A stretch of 34,487 nt of DNA, from the NCBI GenBank assembly GCA_030540075.1, contig JAUNWX010000023.1, positions 1 through 34,487 of the forward strand, in the 5' to 3' direction. Positions within the stretch are counted from its first letter, which is position 1, and each line of letters starts with the position of its first letter. Shown here in pieces: positions 8,942 to 17,709 of this stretch. Origin of the DNA: Lachnospiraceae bacterium (GTDB lineage: Bacteria > Bacillota > Clostridia > Lachnospirales > Lachnospiraceae). The position numbers and the translations under genes were made by a program. The notes below the pieces were generated by a model that had not been told where the DNA came from, did not search any database, and saw nothing but the letters and a program-made list of their open reading frames with translations.

Positions 8942-9775
8942 GTGCAACTTTTCAAGAAAAATATCTGGTTTTTCATGATCCTGCCGGGCGTGCTGTTCCT
9001 GGTGGTATTCATGCTCATCCCGCTGTGTTCACTGCTGCTCACTACAGTATTTCCGGACCAGGGGGATTTCTCTATGTCCGCTTACGCGACGGTACTTCAG
9101 AGCACCTACTTCCAGCAGGTGTTCCTCCGCAGCCTGAAGCTGAGTATCCTGAGCACCATCCTGTGTGCGCTGCTCGGCTATCCGGCGGCTTACTACATCG
9201 CGAAATTCGCGAAGAACAAGGGCATGCTGATGGCCTTCGCCGTCTTCCCGATGTTCACGAGCCCGGTCATCCGCTCCTTCAGCTGGATGGTCATCCTCGG
9301 AAAGAAGGGTATCGTCAACAAGTTCCTGGTGGCGATCGGACTCTTCGCGAAGCCGCAGAGCCTTCTCTATAACGAATTTTCCATCACCATCGGTTTCATA
9401 CAGCTCTTCCTCCCGCTCATGATCCTGTCGCTGATCGGCGTCATCGAGAGCATCCCGGAGGACCTGACGCTCGCCGCCGAAAGCCTCGGCTCCACGAAGC
9501 TCGGCAGCTTCCTGCGCGTCACCCTGCCGCTGAGCGTATCCGGTCTCGTCACCGGCTCCGTGCTCGTGTTCACCGGCTGCATCACTGCGTACACCACGCC
9601 GCAGCTTCTCGGTGGCACCGACACCCGCGTGCTCTCGACCATGATCTATCAGTATGCGATGAGTCTCGGTGACTGGGTCAATGCTTCCGTCGTTGCGGTC
9701 GTCATGATCGTCGTCACGATGATCGTCTCTACGATCGTGAATGGTGTGAGCCGCAAGGTGAACCCGCTCGCCTGA
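8942..9775 (+). CDS. potB: ABC transporter permease, PotB-like
   Basis: A 277-residue inner-membrane permease of the spermidine/putrescine (PotB) type with six predicted membrane segments. The coupling (EAA) loop is visible in the second half as AAESLGSTKLGSFLRVTLPL. It would pair with the PotC-like permease and the PotA-like ATPase to import a small cation or related solute. Translation starts at GTG, 8-12 nt after GGAGG. It begins the order permease, ATPase, binding protein, permease, which differs from E. coli potABCD. Polyamine specificity is inferred from family resemblance; other substrates are possible. Confidence 0.87.
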   Translation: MQLFKKNIWFFMILPGVLFLVVFMLIPLCSLLLTTVFPDQGDFSMSAYATVLQSTYFQQVFLRSLKLSILSTILCALLGYPAAYYIAKFAKNKGMLMAFAVFPMFTSPVIRSFSWMVILGKKGIVNKFLVAIGLFAKPQSLLYNEFSITIGFIQLFLPLMILSLIGVIESIPEDLTLAAESLGSTKLGSFLRVTLPLSVSGLVTGSVLVFTGCITAYTTPQLLGGTDTRVLSTMIYQYAMSLGDWVNASVVAVVMIVVTMIVSTIVNGVSRKVNPLA

Positions 9776-9785
9776 TGAAGAAAAA

Positions 9786-9804
9786 ACTTCGGCGCCGGCG
9801 AAGT
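9786..9804 (+). other. Intercistronic hairpin between potB and potA
   Basis: ACTTCG (9786-9791) pairs with CGAAGT (9799-9804), enclosing a G/C-rich loop, just after the potB stop. There is no T tract. It may tune relative expression within the operon. Confidence 0.4.
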
Positions 9805-9893
9805 CCGGGCGTCCGAGCCATCTGATGAAGGTCGCCTGCATTGGCATAAGAAAAGGTCGATGCAGCCACTTGTTTCCTGAAGGAGGAAATACC

Positions 9894-10931
9894 GTGTCAT
9901 TACTTGAGTTAAGAAATATCACCGCAGGATATGGAAAGAACATCATTCTGAAGGACCTGAACCTGAACGTCGAGAAGGGCGAGCTGGTCAGCCTCCTCGG
10001 CTCCAGCGGCTGTGGCAAAACCACGACGCTCCGCCTGATCGGCGGCTTCTCTGAGCCGATGCAGGGCGACCTCCTCTTCGACGGAAAGGACTACACCCAT
10101 GTGCCGCTGCATAAGCGGAACTTCGGCTTCGTGTTCCAGAGCTACGCGCTGTTCCCGCACATGAACATCTTCGAGAACGTCGCGTTCGGTCTGCGTCGCC
10201 GCAATCTGCCGGAGGCCGAGATCCAGGAGCGCGTGATGAAGATGCTCCACACGGTCGACCTCGACGGCTTCGAGAAGCGCCTGCCGAAGGAGATGTCCGG
10301 CGGACAGCGTCAGCGTGTCGCCCTCGCCCGTGCGATGGTTATCGAGCCGGATCTCATGCTCTTCGACGAGCCGCTCAGTAACCTCGACGCGAAGCTCCGC
10401 GTGCAGATGCGTGTTGAGATCCGTAAGCTGCAGCAGGAGCTCGGCTTCACTGCGATCTACGTCACCCATGACCAGGAGGAGTGCTTCGCGATCAGTGATA
10501 AGGTCGCGATCATGAACCACGGCGTGATCGAGCAGCTGGATCGCCCGGAGGAGATCTACACTCACCCGAAGACCGAGTTCATCGCGCACTTCGTCGGCTT
10601 CGAGAACTTCATCGATCTCAAGCACAGTGAGGGCACGCGCTGGACAGCGGCCGACGGCAGCGTTCTCGAGATCGCACATCCGGAGGACGGCCGTGACACG
10701 ACCCGCGCCTGCATCCGTCCGGACGACATCCTCGTCGCGGCAGCGGGAGAGGACGTAGCCAATGCTGTCGCCGGTAAGGTCGGTGTGCGTACTTACCTCG
10801 GCAAGCGCATGCAGTATAACGTGGAGACCGCCCTCGGCGAGCTCGTCGTCAACACCTCGAACGACCGTCTCTTCGACGTGGGAGAGAACATCACGCTTTC
10901 CCTCGACGCGCATAAGATCGTCATGGTGTGA
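9894..10931 (+). CDS. potA: ABC transporter ATP-binding protein, PotA-like
   Basis: A 345-residue ATPase of the polyamine/iron/sugar uptake class. Walker A is GSSGCGKT (36-43), the signature MSGGQRQR is near 134-141, Walker B LMLFDEP is 154-160, and the H-loop VTHD follows near 190. The last 100 residues form a TOBE-type regulatory domain (CIRPDDILV). It should energise import with the flanking permeases. GTG at 9894 is preferred because AGGAGG lies 7-12 nt upstream and the protein then starts at the family's usual point; a longer in-frame reading begins at 9825. It is separated from potB by 118 nt containing a hairpin and one GCATTGGC octamer. Confidence 0.88.
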   Translation: MSLLELRNITAGYGKNIILKDLNLNVEKGELVSLLGSSGCGKTTTLRLIGGFSEPMQGDLLFDGKDYTHVPLHKRNFGFVFQSYALFPHMNIFENVAFGLRRRNLPEAEIQERVMKMLHTVDLDGFEKRLPKEMSGGQRQRVALARAMVIEPDLMLFDEPLSNLDAKLRVQMRVEIRKLQQELGFTAIYVTHDQEECFAISDKVAIMNHGVIEQLDRPEEIYTHPKTEFIAHFVGFENFIDLKHSEGTRWTAADGSVLEIAHPEDGRDTTRACIRPDDILVAAAGEDVANAVAGKVGVRTYLGKRMQYNVETALGELVVNTSNDRLFDVGENITLSLDAHKIVMV

Positions 10932-11033
10932 GGTGTCGGGGGGCCGGTCCATCCGGGGCTTGGCGTCATGTAAATATGTCGTTCGGCGCTACGTATAAGG
11001 CGCTTGATATATCATTATTTAGTGGAGGAAATT

Positions 11034-12191
11034 ATGAGAAAGACATTATCCCTTGTGCTTGCAGCTGCTATGCTGAGCACCACCATCGCTGCGTGCGGTT
11101 CATCGAACAACACCGCTACAACCACCGCTGCCGCTGCTGAGACGACAGCCGCTGCTGAGACTTCAGCTGCTGAGACCACCGCTGCTGCGGGAGAGACTGC
11201 AGACGCGTCTGTTGCCCAGGACTTCGCCGGCCAGACCCTGACCATCTCGACCTTCTCGTTCAACGCAGAGCTTCTTCAGAAGAACGTTTATGATCCGTTC
11301 ATGGAGCAGACCGGCGCGAAGATCGTCGTAGAGACCGGTAAGAACGCAGAGCGTGTAACGAAGATCGAGGAGTCTCCGGAGAACTACGATGTGGTCATCA
11401 TCGGCGATTCCTTCGCAGCGCAGCTTGCAAATGACGGTATCCTCGAGAACATCGATCGTTCGAAGATTGCGAACCTCGATTCCATCTATGATGTCGCGAA
11501 GGCACCGATGGGCGAGGAGTACGGCCCGGCTTACACCTTCAACCGTCTCGGTATCGTTTATGATCCGTCGATGATCGACGTGGAGATCAAGAGCTTCGCA
11601 GACCTCTGGAACCCAGAGCTGAAGGACTGCATCGCTGTTCCAGATATCACCACCACTTCCGGTATGCTGTTCTACTATGCAACCGCAGCTGCCTTCGGTC
11701 TGACCCCGGGCCAGGACGATGACGCCATCTTCGCAAAGCTCGAGGAGCTGAAGCCGAATGTCGTAAAGACCTGGACGTCTGCCAACGACACCATCACCAT
11801 GCTGAACCAGGGTGAGGCTTCCGTTGCGGCCCTCCTCGACTACAGCTACACCACTGCGAAGCAGGCAAACCCGGACTATGTATGGGTAAATCCGAGCGAG
11901 GGTAACTTCGCCGGCTTCAACATGCTGAACATCACGAAGGGCTGCAAGAATAAGGAGCTCGCGGAGGCGTTCATCGACTTCTACCTTTCCAAGGACGTAC
12001 AGCAGGCCGAGGCACTCGACGGTGTCGACTCTCCGGTAAATACCGAGGTCGAGCTCACCGAGGAGCAGGCTGCAAACTTCACCTATGGCCAGGAGATGGT
12101 CGACAGCCTGATCCTTCCGGACTGGTCCCTCATCACAGAGAAGAAGGCGGACTGGATCAACCGCTGGAACGAGCTGTTCTCAGTTCAGTAA
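11034..12191 (+). CDS. potD: Extracellular solute-binding lipoprotein, PotD-like
   Basis: A 385-residue lipoprotein. Residues 1-20 are a signal peptide ending in the lipobox IAAC with the lipidated Cys 21. An Ala/Thr/Glu-rich linker (22-60) follows, then a periplasmic-binding-type fold of the PotD/PotF class, including a NRLGIVYDPSMI segment and the motif SFADLWNP near the middle. It should be anchored outside the membrane and deliver substrate to the PotB/PotC-like permeases. GGAGG is 9 nt before ATG. Codon use is somewhat less G/C-rich than its neighbours (more GCA, GTA), as is common for highly expressed secreted proteins. The ligand is not determined by sequence; polyamines are the first guess. 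Confidence 0.88.
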   Translation: MRKTLSLVLAAAMLSTTIAACGSSNNTATTTAAAAETTAAAETSAAETTAAAGETADASVAQDFAGQTLTISTFSFNAELLQKNVYDPFMEQTGAKIVVETGKNAERVTKIEESPENYDVVIIGDSFAAQLANDGILENIDRSKIANLDSIYDVAKAPMGEEYGPAYTFNRLGIVYDPSMIDVEIKSFADLWNPELKDCIAVPDITTTSGMLFYYATAAAFGLTPGQDDDAIFAKLEELKPNVVKTWTSANDTITMLNQGEASVAALLDYSYTTAKQANPDYVWVNPSEGNFAGFNMLNITKGCKNKELAEAFIDFYLSKDVQQAEALDGVDSPVNTEVELTEEQAANFTYGQEMVDSLILPDWSLITEKKADWINRWNELFSVQ

Positions 12192-12303
12192 TATACGCAT
12201 CTGGCCAGCGTTCGGAAAATCTTGTGAAGAGCATGCGGCATACCTGTATGAGCGAATGCTTTTTACGTATATATCTCATGGACGTTGGAACATGCGTTTC
12301 TAT

Positions 12304-12378
12304 GCTTCGGAGGCACGATGAGCGTGCCCCGAAGCGAAGACCGGGTAACTTTATGGTATACGAGCAGCGAAGCTGCTC
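12304..12378 (+). other. Two hairpins upstream of potC
   Basis: First hairpin: GCTTCGG-A-GGCACG pairs with CGTGCC-CCGAAGC (12304-12335). Second: GAGCAGC, loop GAA, GCTGCTC (12362-12378), ending just before the potC ribosome site. Neither is followed by a T run. They may protect RNA ends or moderate potC translation. Confidence 0.5.
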
Positions 12379-12393
12379 TGTGGAGAGAAAGAA

Positions 12394-13173
12394 ATGAAAA
12401 AGAACAAAGCCCTGCTGCTGATCACCATCCTGGTATACGTCTTTCTGATCGGACCGCTCCTGATTATCATGGCGGCCTCCTTCAGTGACACGAATTATCT
12501 GACGTTCCCAGGCCATGGATTCACACTGAAGTGGTATGCACAGGTGCTGACGATGAAGTCCTTCATCTCCGCAGCACAGACCTCGGTGATCGTCGCGATC
12601 GTGTCGACCCTGCTCGCCCTGGTACTCGGACTGCCGGCGGCCTATGCGCTGAACCGCTATTCGTTCCGCGGCAAGGACGCCATCAAGACCGTCTTCCTGT
12701 CACCGGTGCTGGTTCCGGTCGTCGTACTCGGTTTCGTCATGCTCCGTTATGTTGTCAATGTGCTGAAGCTTCCGGTGATGCCGAGTCTTCTGATCGGCCA
12801 CACCCTGCTCGGTATCCCATACGTCATGCGTGTGGTGACCGCGAGCCTCGCGAACTTCGACTTCGCGATCGAGGAAGCGGCCGGCAGTCTGGGTGCGACG
12901 AAGGTATATTCCTTCTTCCATATCATCCTGCCGAACATCAAATCCGCCATCGCATCGGCCTCGATCATGGCGATGATCAACTCCTTTAACAACGTATCGC
13001 TGTCGGCCTTCCTGACCGGCCCGGGCGTCAATGTACTCCCGATTGAGATGATGAGCTACGTAGAGTATCACTTCGACCCGACCATCGCCGCCCTCGCGAC
13101 CCTCATGATGGTCATCACCCTCGGCATCATGCTCCTGATCGAGAAGACCCTCGGACTGAAGTCGGTGGTGTAA
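12394..13173 (+). CDS. potC: ABC transporter permease, PotC-like
   Basis: A 259-residue membrane permease with six predicted segments and the EAA loop EEAAGSLGATKVYSFFHI. It is the second permease of the uptake system that starts at 8942. It starts with MKKNKALLLIT after GGAGAG. It is 202 nt from the binding-protein gene, a gap holding two hairpins, so lower or separate expression is possible. A strong hairpin follows the stop codon. Confidence 0.88.
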   Translation: MKKNKALLLITILVYVFLIGPLLIIMAASFSDTNYLTFPGHGFTLKWYAQVLTMKSFISAAQTSVIVAIVSTLLALVLGLPAAYALNRYSFRGKDAIKTVFLSPVLVPVVVLGFVMLRYVVNVLKLPVMPSLLIGHTLLGIPYVMRVVTASLANFDFAIEEAAGSLGATKVYSFFHIILPNIKSAIASASIMAMINSFNNVSLSAFLTGPGVNVLPIEMMSYVEYHFDPTIAALATLMMVITLGIMLLIEKTLGLKSVV

Positions 13174-13197
13174 GCATCTAAAACTGAACAAGAATCG

Positions 13198-13237
13198 GAA
13201 ATGGGTGATGATCACATGATCATCACCCATTTGCTTT
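13198..13237. terminator. Bidirectional terminator between potC and the dinB operon
   Basis: A 15-bp perfect stem (13198-13212 with 13218-13232) closes a small loop. T-rich sequence follows on the plus side, and ATTTCCGATTCTTG lies on the minus side. The stop codon of the minus-strand 104-residue gene lies inside the hairpin. Confidence 0.75.
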
Positions 13238-13526
13238 CGGCGGGGTAGTAGACCAGCCGGAAGCTCTGCTCCAGGCCGCCGAGGACGGCGGTGCAGCTGA
13301 AATCCCGGCTGGGGATGCCGGCGTAGTGCTTCTCCTCAGAGGACTTCACATGGATGTTCTGGATGTAATGGATCTCGCCGTCGTCTCCTTCGAACTTGAA
13401 GGAGAGCGGGATGATCGTACCGGAGCTGGTGAACCAGCTCTTGACAGCGATGGGGTATGGGCGGCCCTTACGGGTGCCGCTGTCGATGTGCGGGAGCACA
13501 TCACTGATGGCAGTGAAACCGGTCAT
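13212..13526 (-). CDS. Hypothetical protein coupled to the Y-family polymerase
   Basis: A 104-residue protein I cannot assign to a named family. It is soluble, with no membrane segment or signal, and has several aromatic and basic residues (WFTSSG, HYIQNIHVK, SFRLVYYP). Its start overlaps the polymerase stop by 4 nt, so the two are translationally coupled and should share SOS control. In other Firmicutes the gene beside a UvrX-type polymerase is often the small YolD-like protein; this one may fill the same place but I see no clear YolD signature. Its stop codon lies inside the terminator hairpin. Confidence 0.75.
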   Translation of the reverse strand: MTGFTAISDVLPHIDSGTRKGRPYPIAVKSWFTSSGTIIPLSFKFEGDDGEIHYIQNIHVKSSEEKHYAGIPSRDFSCTAVLGGLEQSFRLVYYPAESKWVMIM

Positions 13527-14875
13527 GATATTGTTTCCTTATGGTAGTCCACCGTCCGCCGCTCGCGGGAGATCCCGCCGTTCATGTGGTCGATGGCGTA
13601 CGGATCCGCGCAGCCGGGGGCGGAAACGAAGCGGGCGCGCTTGATCGCGTCGTTTCCATAGCGGGTACGGATCTCATCAACGGCGCACTCGGCCTGGCGA
13701 AGCTTCCCATAGTCGTAGCGGTCGAAGAGGTCCACCTGTCGGCCGACGGCGTGGCTCACCTTACTGGTGTGGATACCCAGGTGGCGGATCGGGTAACCGG
13801 TCCACAGCTCATCGAAGCAGCGGCACGCGGCATCGTAGATTTCCAGCGTCAGGTCCGTCGGTGAGCGGAGCTGCTTCTGATGCCCGTAGAAGCGAAGCTC
13901 GCTGTCGCGAATGCTGATATCCACACAGCTGACGCGAACCTCATCGGCACGGATCCGCTGGGAAACCGTCTCTGCGAGGGAGAGAAGATGCCAGTAGGCC
14001 TCCTGTCGGTCCGTCACGTCATGGATGGTCGTGCAGGAGTTTCCATAGCCCTTCGGCGGGGCCTCCATGAGCTGCGGGATGACCGGACTGTCGTCGATGC
14101 CGCAGGCGAACTGCCGTACCAGAAGTCCATGCGATTTCATGCGGTGATAGAGTATGTCCGGGTCGAACTGCGCGAGCGCACCGATGGTATGGATGCCCAG
14201 GCGATGCAGCTTCGGAGCCGTCGCGTAGCCGACATAGAAGAGATCCTCCACGGGGAGCGGCCACATCTTATGCTCGATTTCGGATGGCCAGAGTGTATGC
14301 ACCTGATCTGGTTTCTGGAAGTCGGAGGCCATCTTCGCAAGCAGCTTGTTACTCGAGATGCCAATGTTCACCGTGAAGCCGAGCTCCTCCCGGATCCGCT
14401 CCTTCAGCTGCCAGGCCAGCAGTACCGCCCGATGCTCGACCTCGTTCTGCCACGTGGCGTCGATCTCCGCCGGTAACCGGATCGCATCGAAATCCCGGAT
14501 GCGGTCCGAGAGTGCGTTCGTCATGTCAAGGAAGGCCTCGTCGATGCTGTACTTCTCGATGGTGTCCGTGTACTCCTGCAGGATCTCGATCATCGCCCGG
14601 CTCGCGTGGCTGTAGAGCGTGTAGTTCGGCGGGACGATGACGAGCTCCGGACACTTCCGCCGCGCATCCACGATGGGCTCACCGGTCTTAATATGATATT
14701 TCTTCGCCGGAATCGACTTCGTGAGGATGATCCCGTGACGCTTACTCTGGTCGCCGCCCACCGCACTCGGAATCGTGCGGAGATCGAGCGTACCGCCGAG
14801 ATGGTGAATCCGATAGCACGCCTCCCAGCTGAGAAACGCAGAATTCACATCGATATGAAAAATAATCCGTTCCAT
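13523..14875 (-). CDS. dinB: Y-family translesion DNA polymerase (UmuC/DinB/UvrX type)
   Basis: A 450-residue error-prone DNA polymerase. Palm catalytic acids are in HIDVNSAF (Asp 9, with Phe 14 as the probable steric gate) and YSIDEAFLD (Asp 112, Glu 113). SSNKLLAKMASDFQKPD (174-190) is the conserved thumb/palm segment, a helix-hairpin-helix region follows near 207-240, and QVDLF at 380-384 fits the beta-clamp-binding consensus. It should copy past DNA lesions at forks via the clamp. GGAGG lies about 9 nt upstream of the ATG. The promoter (TTGACA, 17 nt, TATCAT) is bracketed by two LexA-type boxes, indicating SOS induction. Length and motifs fit the Gram-positive UmuC/UvrX group better than short DinB. 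Confidence 0.93.
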   Translation of the reverse strand: MERIIFHIDVNSAFLSWEACYRIHHLGGTLDLRTIPSAVGGDQSKRHGIILTKSIPAKKYHIKTGEPIVDARRKCPELVIVPPNYTLYSHASRAMIEILQEYTDTIEKYSIDEAFLDMTNALSDRIRDFDAIRLPAEIDATWQNEVEHRAVLLAWQLKERIREELGFTVNIGISSNKLLAKMASDFQKPDQVHTLWPSEIEHKMWPLPVEDLFYVGYATAPKLHRLGIHTIGALAQFDPDILYHRMKSHGLLVRQFACGIDDSPVIPQLMEAPPKGYGNSCTTIHDVTDRQEAYWHLLSLAETVSQRIRADEVRVSCVDISIRDSELRFYGHQKQLRSPTDLTLEIYDAACRCFDELWTGYPIRHLGIHTSKVSHAVGRQVDLFDRYDYGKLRQAECAVDEIRTRYGNDAIKRARFVSAPGCADPYAIDHMNGGISRERRTVDYHKETIS

Positions 14876-14976
14876 AATCTATCCCTCCCCGGTGGCATGA
14901 TCGGCTCCGACGACATCGCCGGAAGCTGTGATTCCAGTACGATCACTGAATATGAATGCGAAAGTATCTGAAACGC

Positions 14977-15006
14977 TTGACAAACATCTGTTCTATTTAT
15001 TATGAT
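14977..15006 (+). promoter_or_regulatory. Candidate plus-strand promoter for the membrane CapA gene
   Basis: TTGACA (14977-14982), 18-nt spacer, TATGAT (15001-15006). A LexA-type box lies inside the spacer. The -10 overlaps the -10 of the minus-strand dinB promoter. Confidence 0.55.
14982..14993. promoter_or_regulatory. LexA-type SOS box 1
   Basis: AAAC-ATCT-GTTC is one mismatch from the Gram-positive consensus GAAC-N4-GTTC. It covers about +2 to +13 of the dinB transcript and the spacer of the opposing promoter. Confidence 0.65.
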
Positions 15007-15030
15007 AGCCGTGAACGGAACGGATGTCAA
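15002..15030 (-). promoter_or_regulatory. dinB promoter
   Basis: On the minus strand: TTGACA (15030-15025), 17-nt spacer, TATCAT (15007-15002). A near-consensus sigma-A promoter about 127 nt before the dinB start. Confidence 0.7.
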
Positions 15031-15040
15031 TCATAAAAAC

Positions 15041-15052
15041 GAGCAGATGTTC
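15041..15052. promoter_or_regulatory. LexA-type SOS box 2
   Basis: GAGC-AGAT-GTTC, one mismatch from GAAC-N4-GTTC. Its reverse complement GAAC-ATCT-GCTC resembles box 1. It lies just upstream of the dinB -35. Confidence 0.65.
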
Positions 15053-15106
15053 TAATTAATTTTTATAACAGCGCCCGACGCAGGGCGGGAAAATAGAGGG
15101 AGCGGG

Positions 15107-16651
15107 ATGGATCAGGAGAATCGGAGAGAGCACGGGCGGACGGGGTATCAGGGCCCGCGTGCGGAGCGACAGCAGCATAAAGAAGAGATAGAGATGCATT
15201 CGGCCAATGCAGGTAACCGGGACCCGGGACCTTCGCATCAGGTGGAGGACAGCTGCAGTGAACGTGGAAAAAGCCGTCGGAAGTCCGAAAGCCAGCAGAT
15301 GGTGAGGACGGAACAGCGGAGAGAAGCTTCGGCAGAAGTGCAGCAGGCACCGCGTGGAACGAAGCGCTGGGTTGGGCTGTGGAGTGTCCTTCTGCTCGGC
15401 ATCCTCGTGGCGTTGGGCGTGATGACGCTGCGCCCGGAGAGTGGGGAGCGTGTGTCATCAGATGTTGGAAATATGGGAGAAAGTCTGCCTGTTTCCGATG
15501 ATGCCACAGGTACGAATGGAGAGGCTGATGCAGCCGGAGCCGGTTCGACGGGAAAGGATGAAGGCGGATCCGCTGAAAGTGAGAGCGCAGCGGACGACAC
15601 CACGATCATGATCGAGAATCCGGCGGAGGCAGATGCTGCCGGGAACGATGACAGCGCGGGTACTGCAGATGCGGATGCCGCTACGGATGGTACGGAAGCC
15701 GTGAGGGCAGCAGTGCGCCTTCTGTTCGCGGGCGATGTGTATCTCAGTGACCATGTGCTGGAAGCGTATGACGCCGCCGGCGGCATCGACGGTGTCCTGT
15801 CGCAGGGCTACCAGGCGGAGATTCAGGCGGCGGATTATTTCGTGACCAATGAAGAATTTCCGTTCAGTACGCGCGGAACGCCGGCACCGGACAAGCAGTT
15901 CACTTTCCGTGTGCATCCGGAGAAGGTGAAGCTGATGCAGGAGATGGGCATTGACCTCGTCACGCTCGCAAACAACCATGCGCTTGACTATGGGCGTGAC
16001 GCGATGCTCGATACGATCGACACGCTGGATCATGCGGGGATCCGTCACGTGGGTGCCGGAAAGAACCTTGCGGAGGCACGGAAGCCGGCCATCGTCGAGC
16101 TGAACGGGCGGACCTTCGCCTTCATCGGCGCGACGCGCGTGTATCCGGAGGCGGACTGGGCAGCGGGTACGGATTCTGCCGGCATGTTTTCGGCCTATGA
16201 TGGCGGTGCAGCGCTCGCGGAGGAAGTGAAGGCAGTGAAGCAGCAGGCAGACTATGTCATCGCCTATGTACACTGGGGCATCGAGCGCGAGGAGATGCCG
16301 AACGAGGTGCAGAAGAGCATCGCGCATCGCCTCGTGGATGCAGGCGCAGATCTGGTGGTCGGCGCACATCCACACGTCCTGCAGGGCCTCGAATACTATC
16401 AGGGCGTGCCGATCGCGTACTCCCTCGGAAACTTCGTGTTCGGCAGCTCGATTCCGAGCACCGCACTGCTGCAGGCAGACGTCGATGATGAGGGCATCCG
16501 GCTTCGCCTGATTCCGGGTACCTCTGCGGCCGGATACACGCGGAAGCTGGACGATGCGGAGAAGATTGCCGCCTTCTATGAGAAGATGAGCGGACTCAGC
16601 AGCGGCGTGAAGATCGACGCGGACGGGTATTTATGTTATGATGAAAGCTGA
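15107..16651 (+). CDS. Membrane-anchored CapA-family protein
   Basis: A 514-residue protein with three parts: a basic, Gln-rich cytoplasmic N-terminus (1-87), one membrane segment (about 88-107), and a low-complexity Ala/Gly/Asp/Ser linker (110-200). A CapA/poly-gamma-glutamate-biosynthesis-type metallophosphoesterase domain (about 203-480) follows. Domain motifs: RLLFAGDVYLSD (203-214), NEEFPF, LANNHALDYG, YVHWGIE, GAHPHVLQG, YSLGNFVFG. The domain should face outward. CapA proteins take part in poly-gamma-glutamate or other envelope polymer metabolism; the substrate here is unknown and no capB/capC is present. A possible SOS-linked promoter lies upstream, and yitT follows after 24 nt, so the two form an operon. 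Confidence 0.87.
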   Translation: MDQENRREHGRTGYQGPRAERQQHKEEIEMHSANAGNRDPGPSHQVEDSCSERGKSRRKSESQQMVRTEQRREASAEVQQAPRGTKRWVGLWSVLLLGILVALGVMTLRPESGERVSSDVGNMGESLPVSDDATGTNGEADAAGAGSTGKDEGGSAESESAADDTTIMIENPAEADAAGNDDSAGTADADAATDGTEAVRAAVRLLFAGDVYLSDHVLEAYDAAGGIDGVLSQGYQAEIQAADYFVTNEEFPFSTRGTPAPDKQFTFRVHPEKVKLMQEMGIDLVTLANNHALDYGRDAMLDTIDTLDHAGIRHVGAGKNLAEARKPAIVELNGRTFAFIGATRVYPEADWAAGTDSAGMFSAYDGGAALAEEVKAVKQQADYVIAYVHWGIEREEMPNEVQKSIAHRLVDAGADLVVGAHPHVLQGLEYYQGVPIAYSLGNFVFGSSIPSTALLQADVDDEGIRLRLIPGTSAAGYTRKLDDAEKIAAFYEKMSGLSSGVKIDADGYLCYDES

Positions 16652-16675
16652 TTTATATAGCTGGGAGGACTGAAC

Positions 16676-17554
16676 ATGCTGATGAAACGAACACCGATGC
16701 GAGATTATATACTGATTGCGCTGGGCGCGCTGCTGATGGCAATCGGCAGTAAAAATATCTATGATCCGAATCAACTGGTCGTCGGTGGTGTGACGGGTCT
16801 CGGCATCATCCTGCGCAGCTGGATCGGTATGCCGCTGTGGCTCAGTAATACGCTGCTCAATATCCCGCTGTTTCTTGCGGCGTGGAAGTTTCTCGGCGCG
16901 AAGTTTATCGGTCGGACGCTGTATGGTGCGGCGATGCTGTCCTTTTTCCTCTGGCTGCTGCCGGGCATCAGTCTGATTCCGGATGGGGATCTGCTGCTGG
17001 CGGCTGTATTCGGCGGTATCCTGTCGGGGCTTGGCTTCGGTCTGATCCTGATCGGACAGGCGACGACCGGCGGTACGGATATCCTGGCGGCGCTCCTGCA
17101 TATTCCGTTTCCGCAGTACAGCATCCCGCAGATTCTGCAGGTCATCGACTGGGTGATCGTCGCCATCGGTGTCGGTGCGTTCGGCGGCATCCATGCGCTG
17201 TATGCGATCATTTCTGTCTATGTCGTGACGAAGGTGTCGAACGGCCTCATGGAAGGTATGCACTACGCAAAAGCCGTCTGGATCATCACTTCGGAGCCGG
17301 CGCAGATTTCGGATGCCATCCTGCAGAAGCTGGATCGTGGTGTCACCGGTGTCCACGCGATCGGTATGTACTCCGGTAAGGAAACGACGATGCTCTACAG
17401 CATCATGTCGAACCGCGAGATCACCTACCTGAAGGATCTCGTACATGAAATCGACCCGAACGCCTTCGTGATCCTTTCGGATGTCCGCGAGGTCATGGGA
17501 GAGGGCTTCTCCCGCGAGAAGCCGATCCCGAAATCCGGTAGTGATGTCAGCTGA
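16676..17554 (+). CDS. YitT-family membrane protein
   Basis: A 292-residue protein with about five N-terminal membrane segments (residues 8-190; opening motif GSKNIYDPNQLVVGGVTGLG) and a cytoplasmic C-terminal DUF2179 domain (about 205-280). This is the standard YitT/YqfU architecture of Gram-positive bacteria. The biochemical function is not established; a transporter or gated regulator is often supposed. The ATG follows GGGAGGAC. It sits 24 nt after the CapA gene and is probably co-transcribed with it. Confidence 0.9.
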   Translation: MLMKRTPMRDYILIALGALLMAIGSKNIYDPNQLVVGGVTGLGIILRSWIGMPLWLSNTLLNIPLFLAAWKFLGAKFIGRTLYGAAMLSFFLWLLPGISLIPDGDLLLAAVFGGILSGLGFGLILIGQATTGGTDILAALLHIPFPQYSIPQILQVIDWVIVAIGVGAFGGIHALYAIISVYVVTKVSNGLMEGMHYAKAVWIITSEPAQISDAILQKLDRGVTGVHAIGMYSGKETTMLYSIMSNREITYLKDLVHEIDPNAFVILSDVREVMGEGFSREKPIPKSGSDVS

Positions 17555-17658
17555 AGCTCATAGCGCTGCAATGTGGATTCTCTGAAACTGGAGTCGAGTG
17601 GAAGTTCGTTTGACAAGTCACTTCGGCGGCTGGCGTTTGTGGACTGTGAGAATTCCGC

Positions 17659-17687
17659 TTTACATTTGGCGGGTGACGTGCTATATT
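17659..17687 (+). promoter_or_regulatory. tRNA-Thr promoter
   Basis: TTTACA (17659-17664), 17-nt spacer, TATATT (17682-17687), ending 22 nt before the tRNA. Confidence 0.6.
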
Positions 17688-17709
17688 GTAATGGCGTTTT
17701 GAGGCGCAT

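Noticed and set aside
13212-13526. YolD-like protein
   Set aside because: Position and size fit, but the characteristic YolD motifs are not evident, so it is left as hypothetical.
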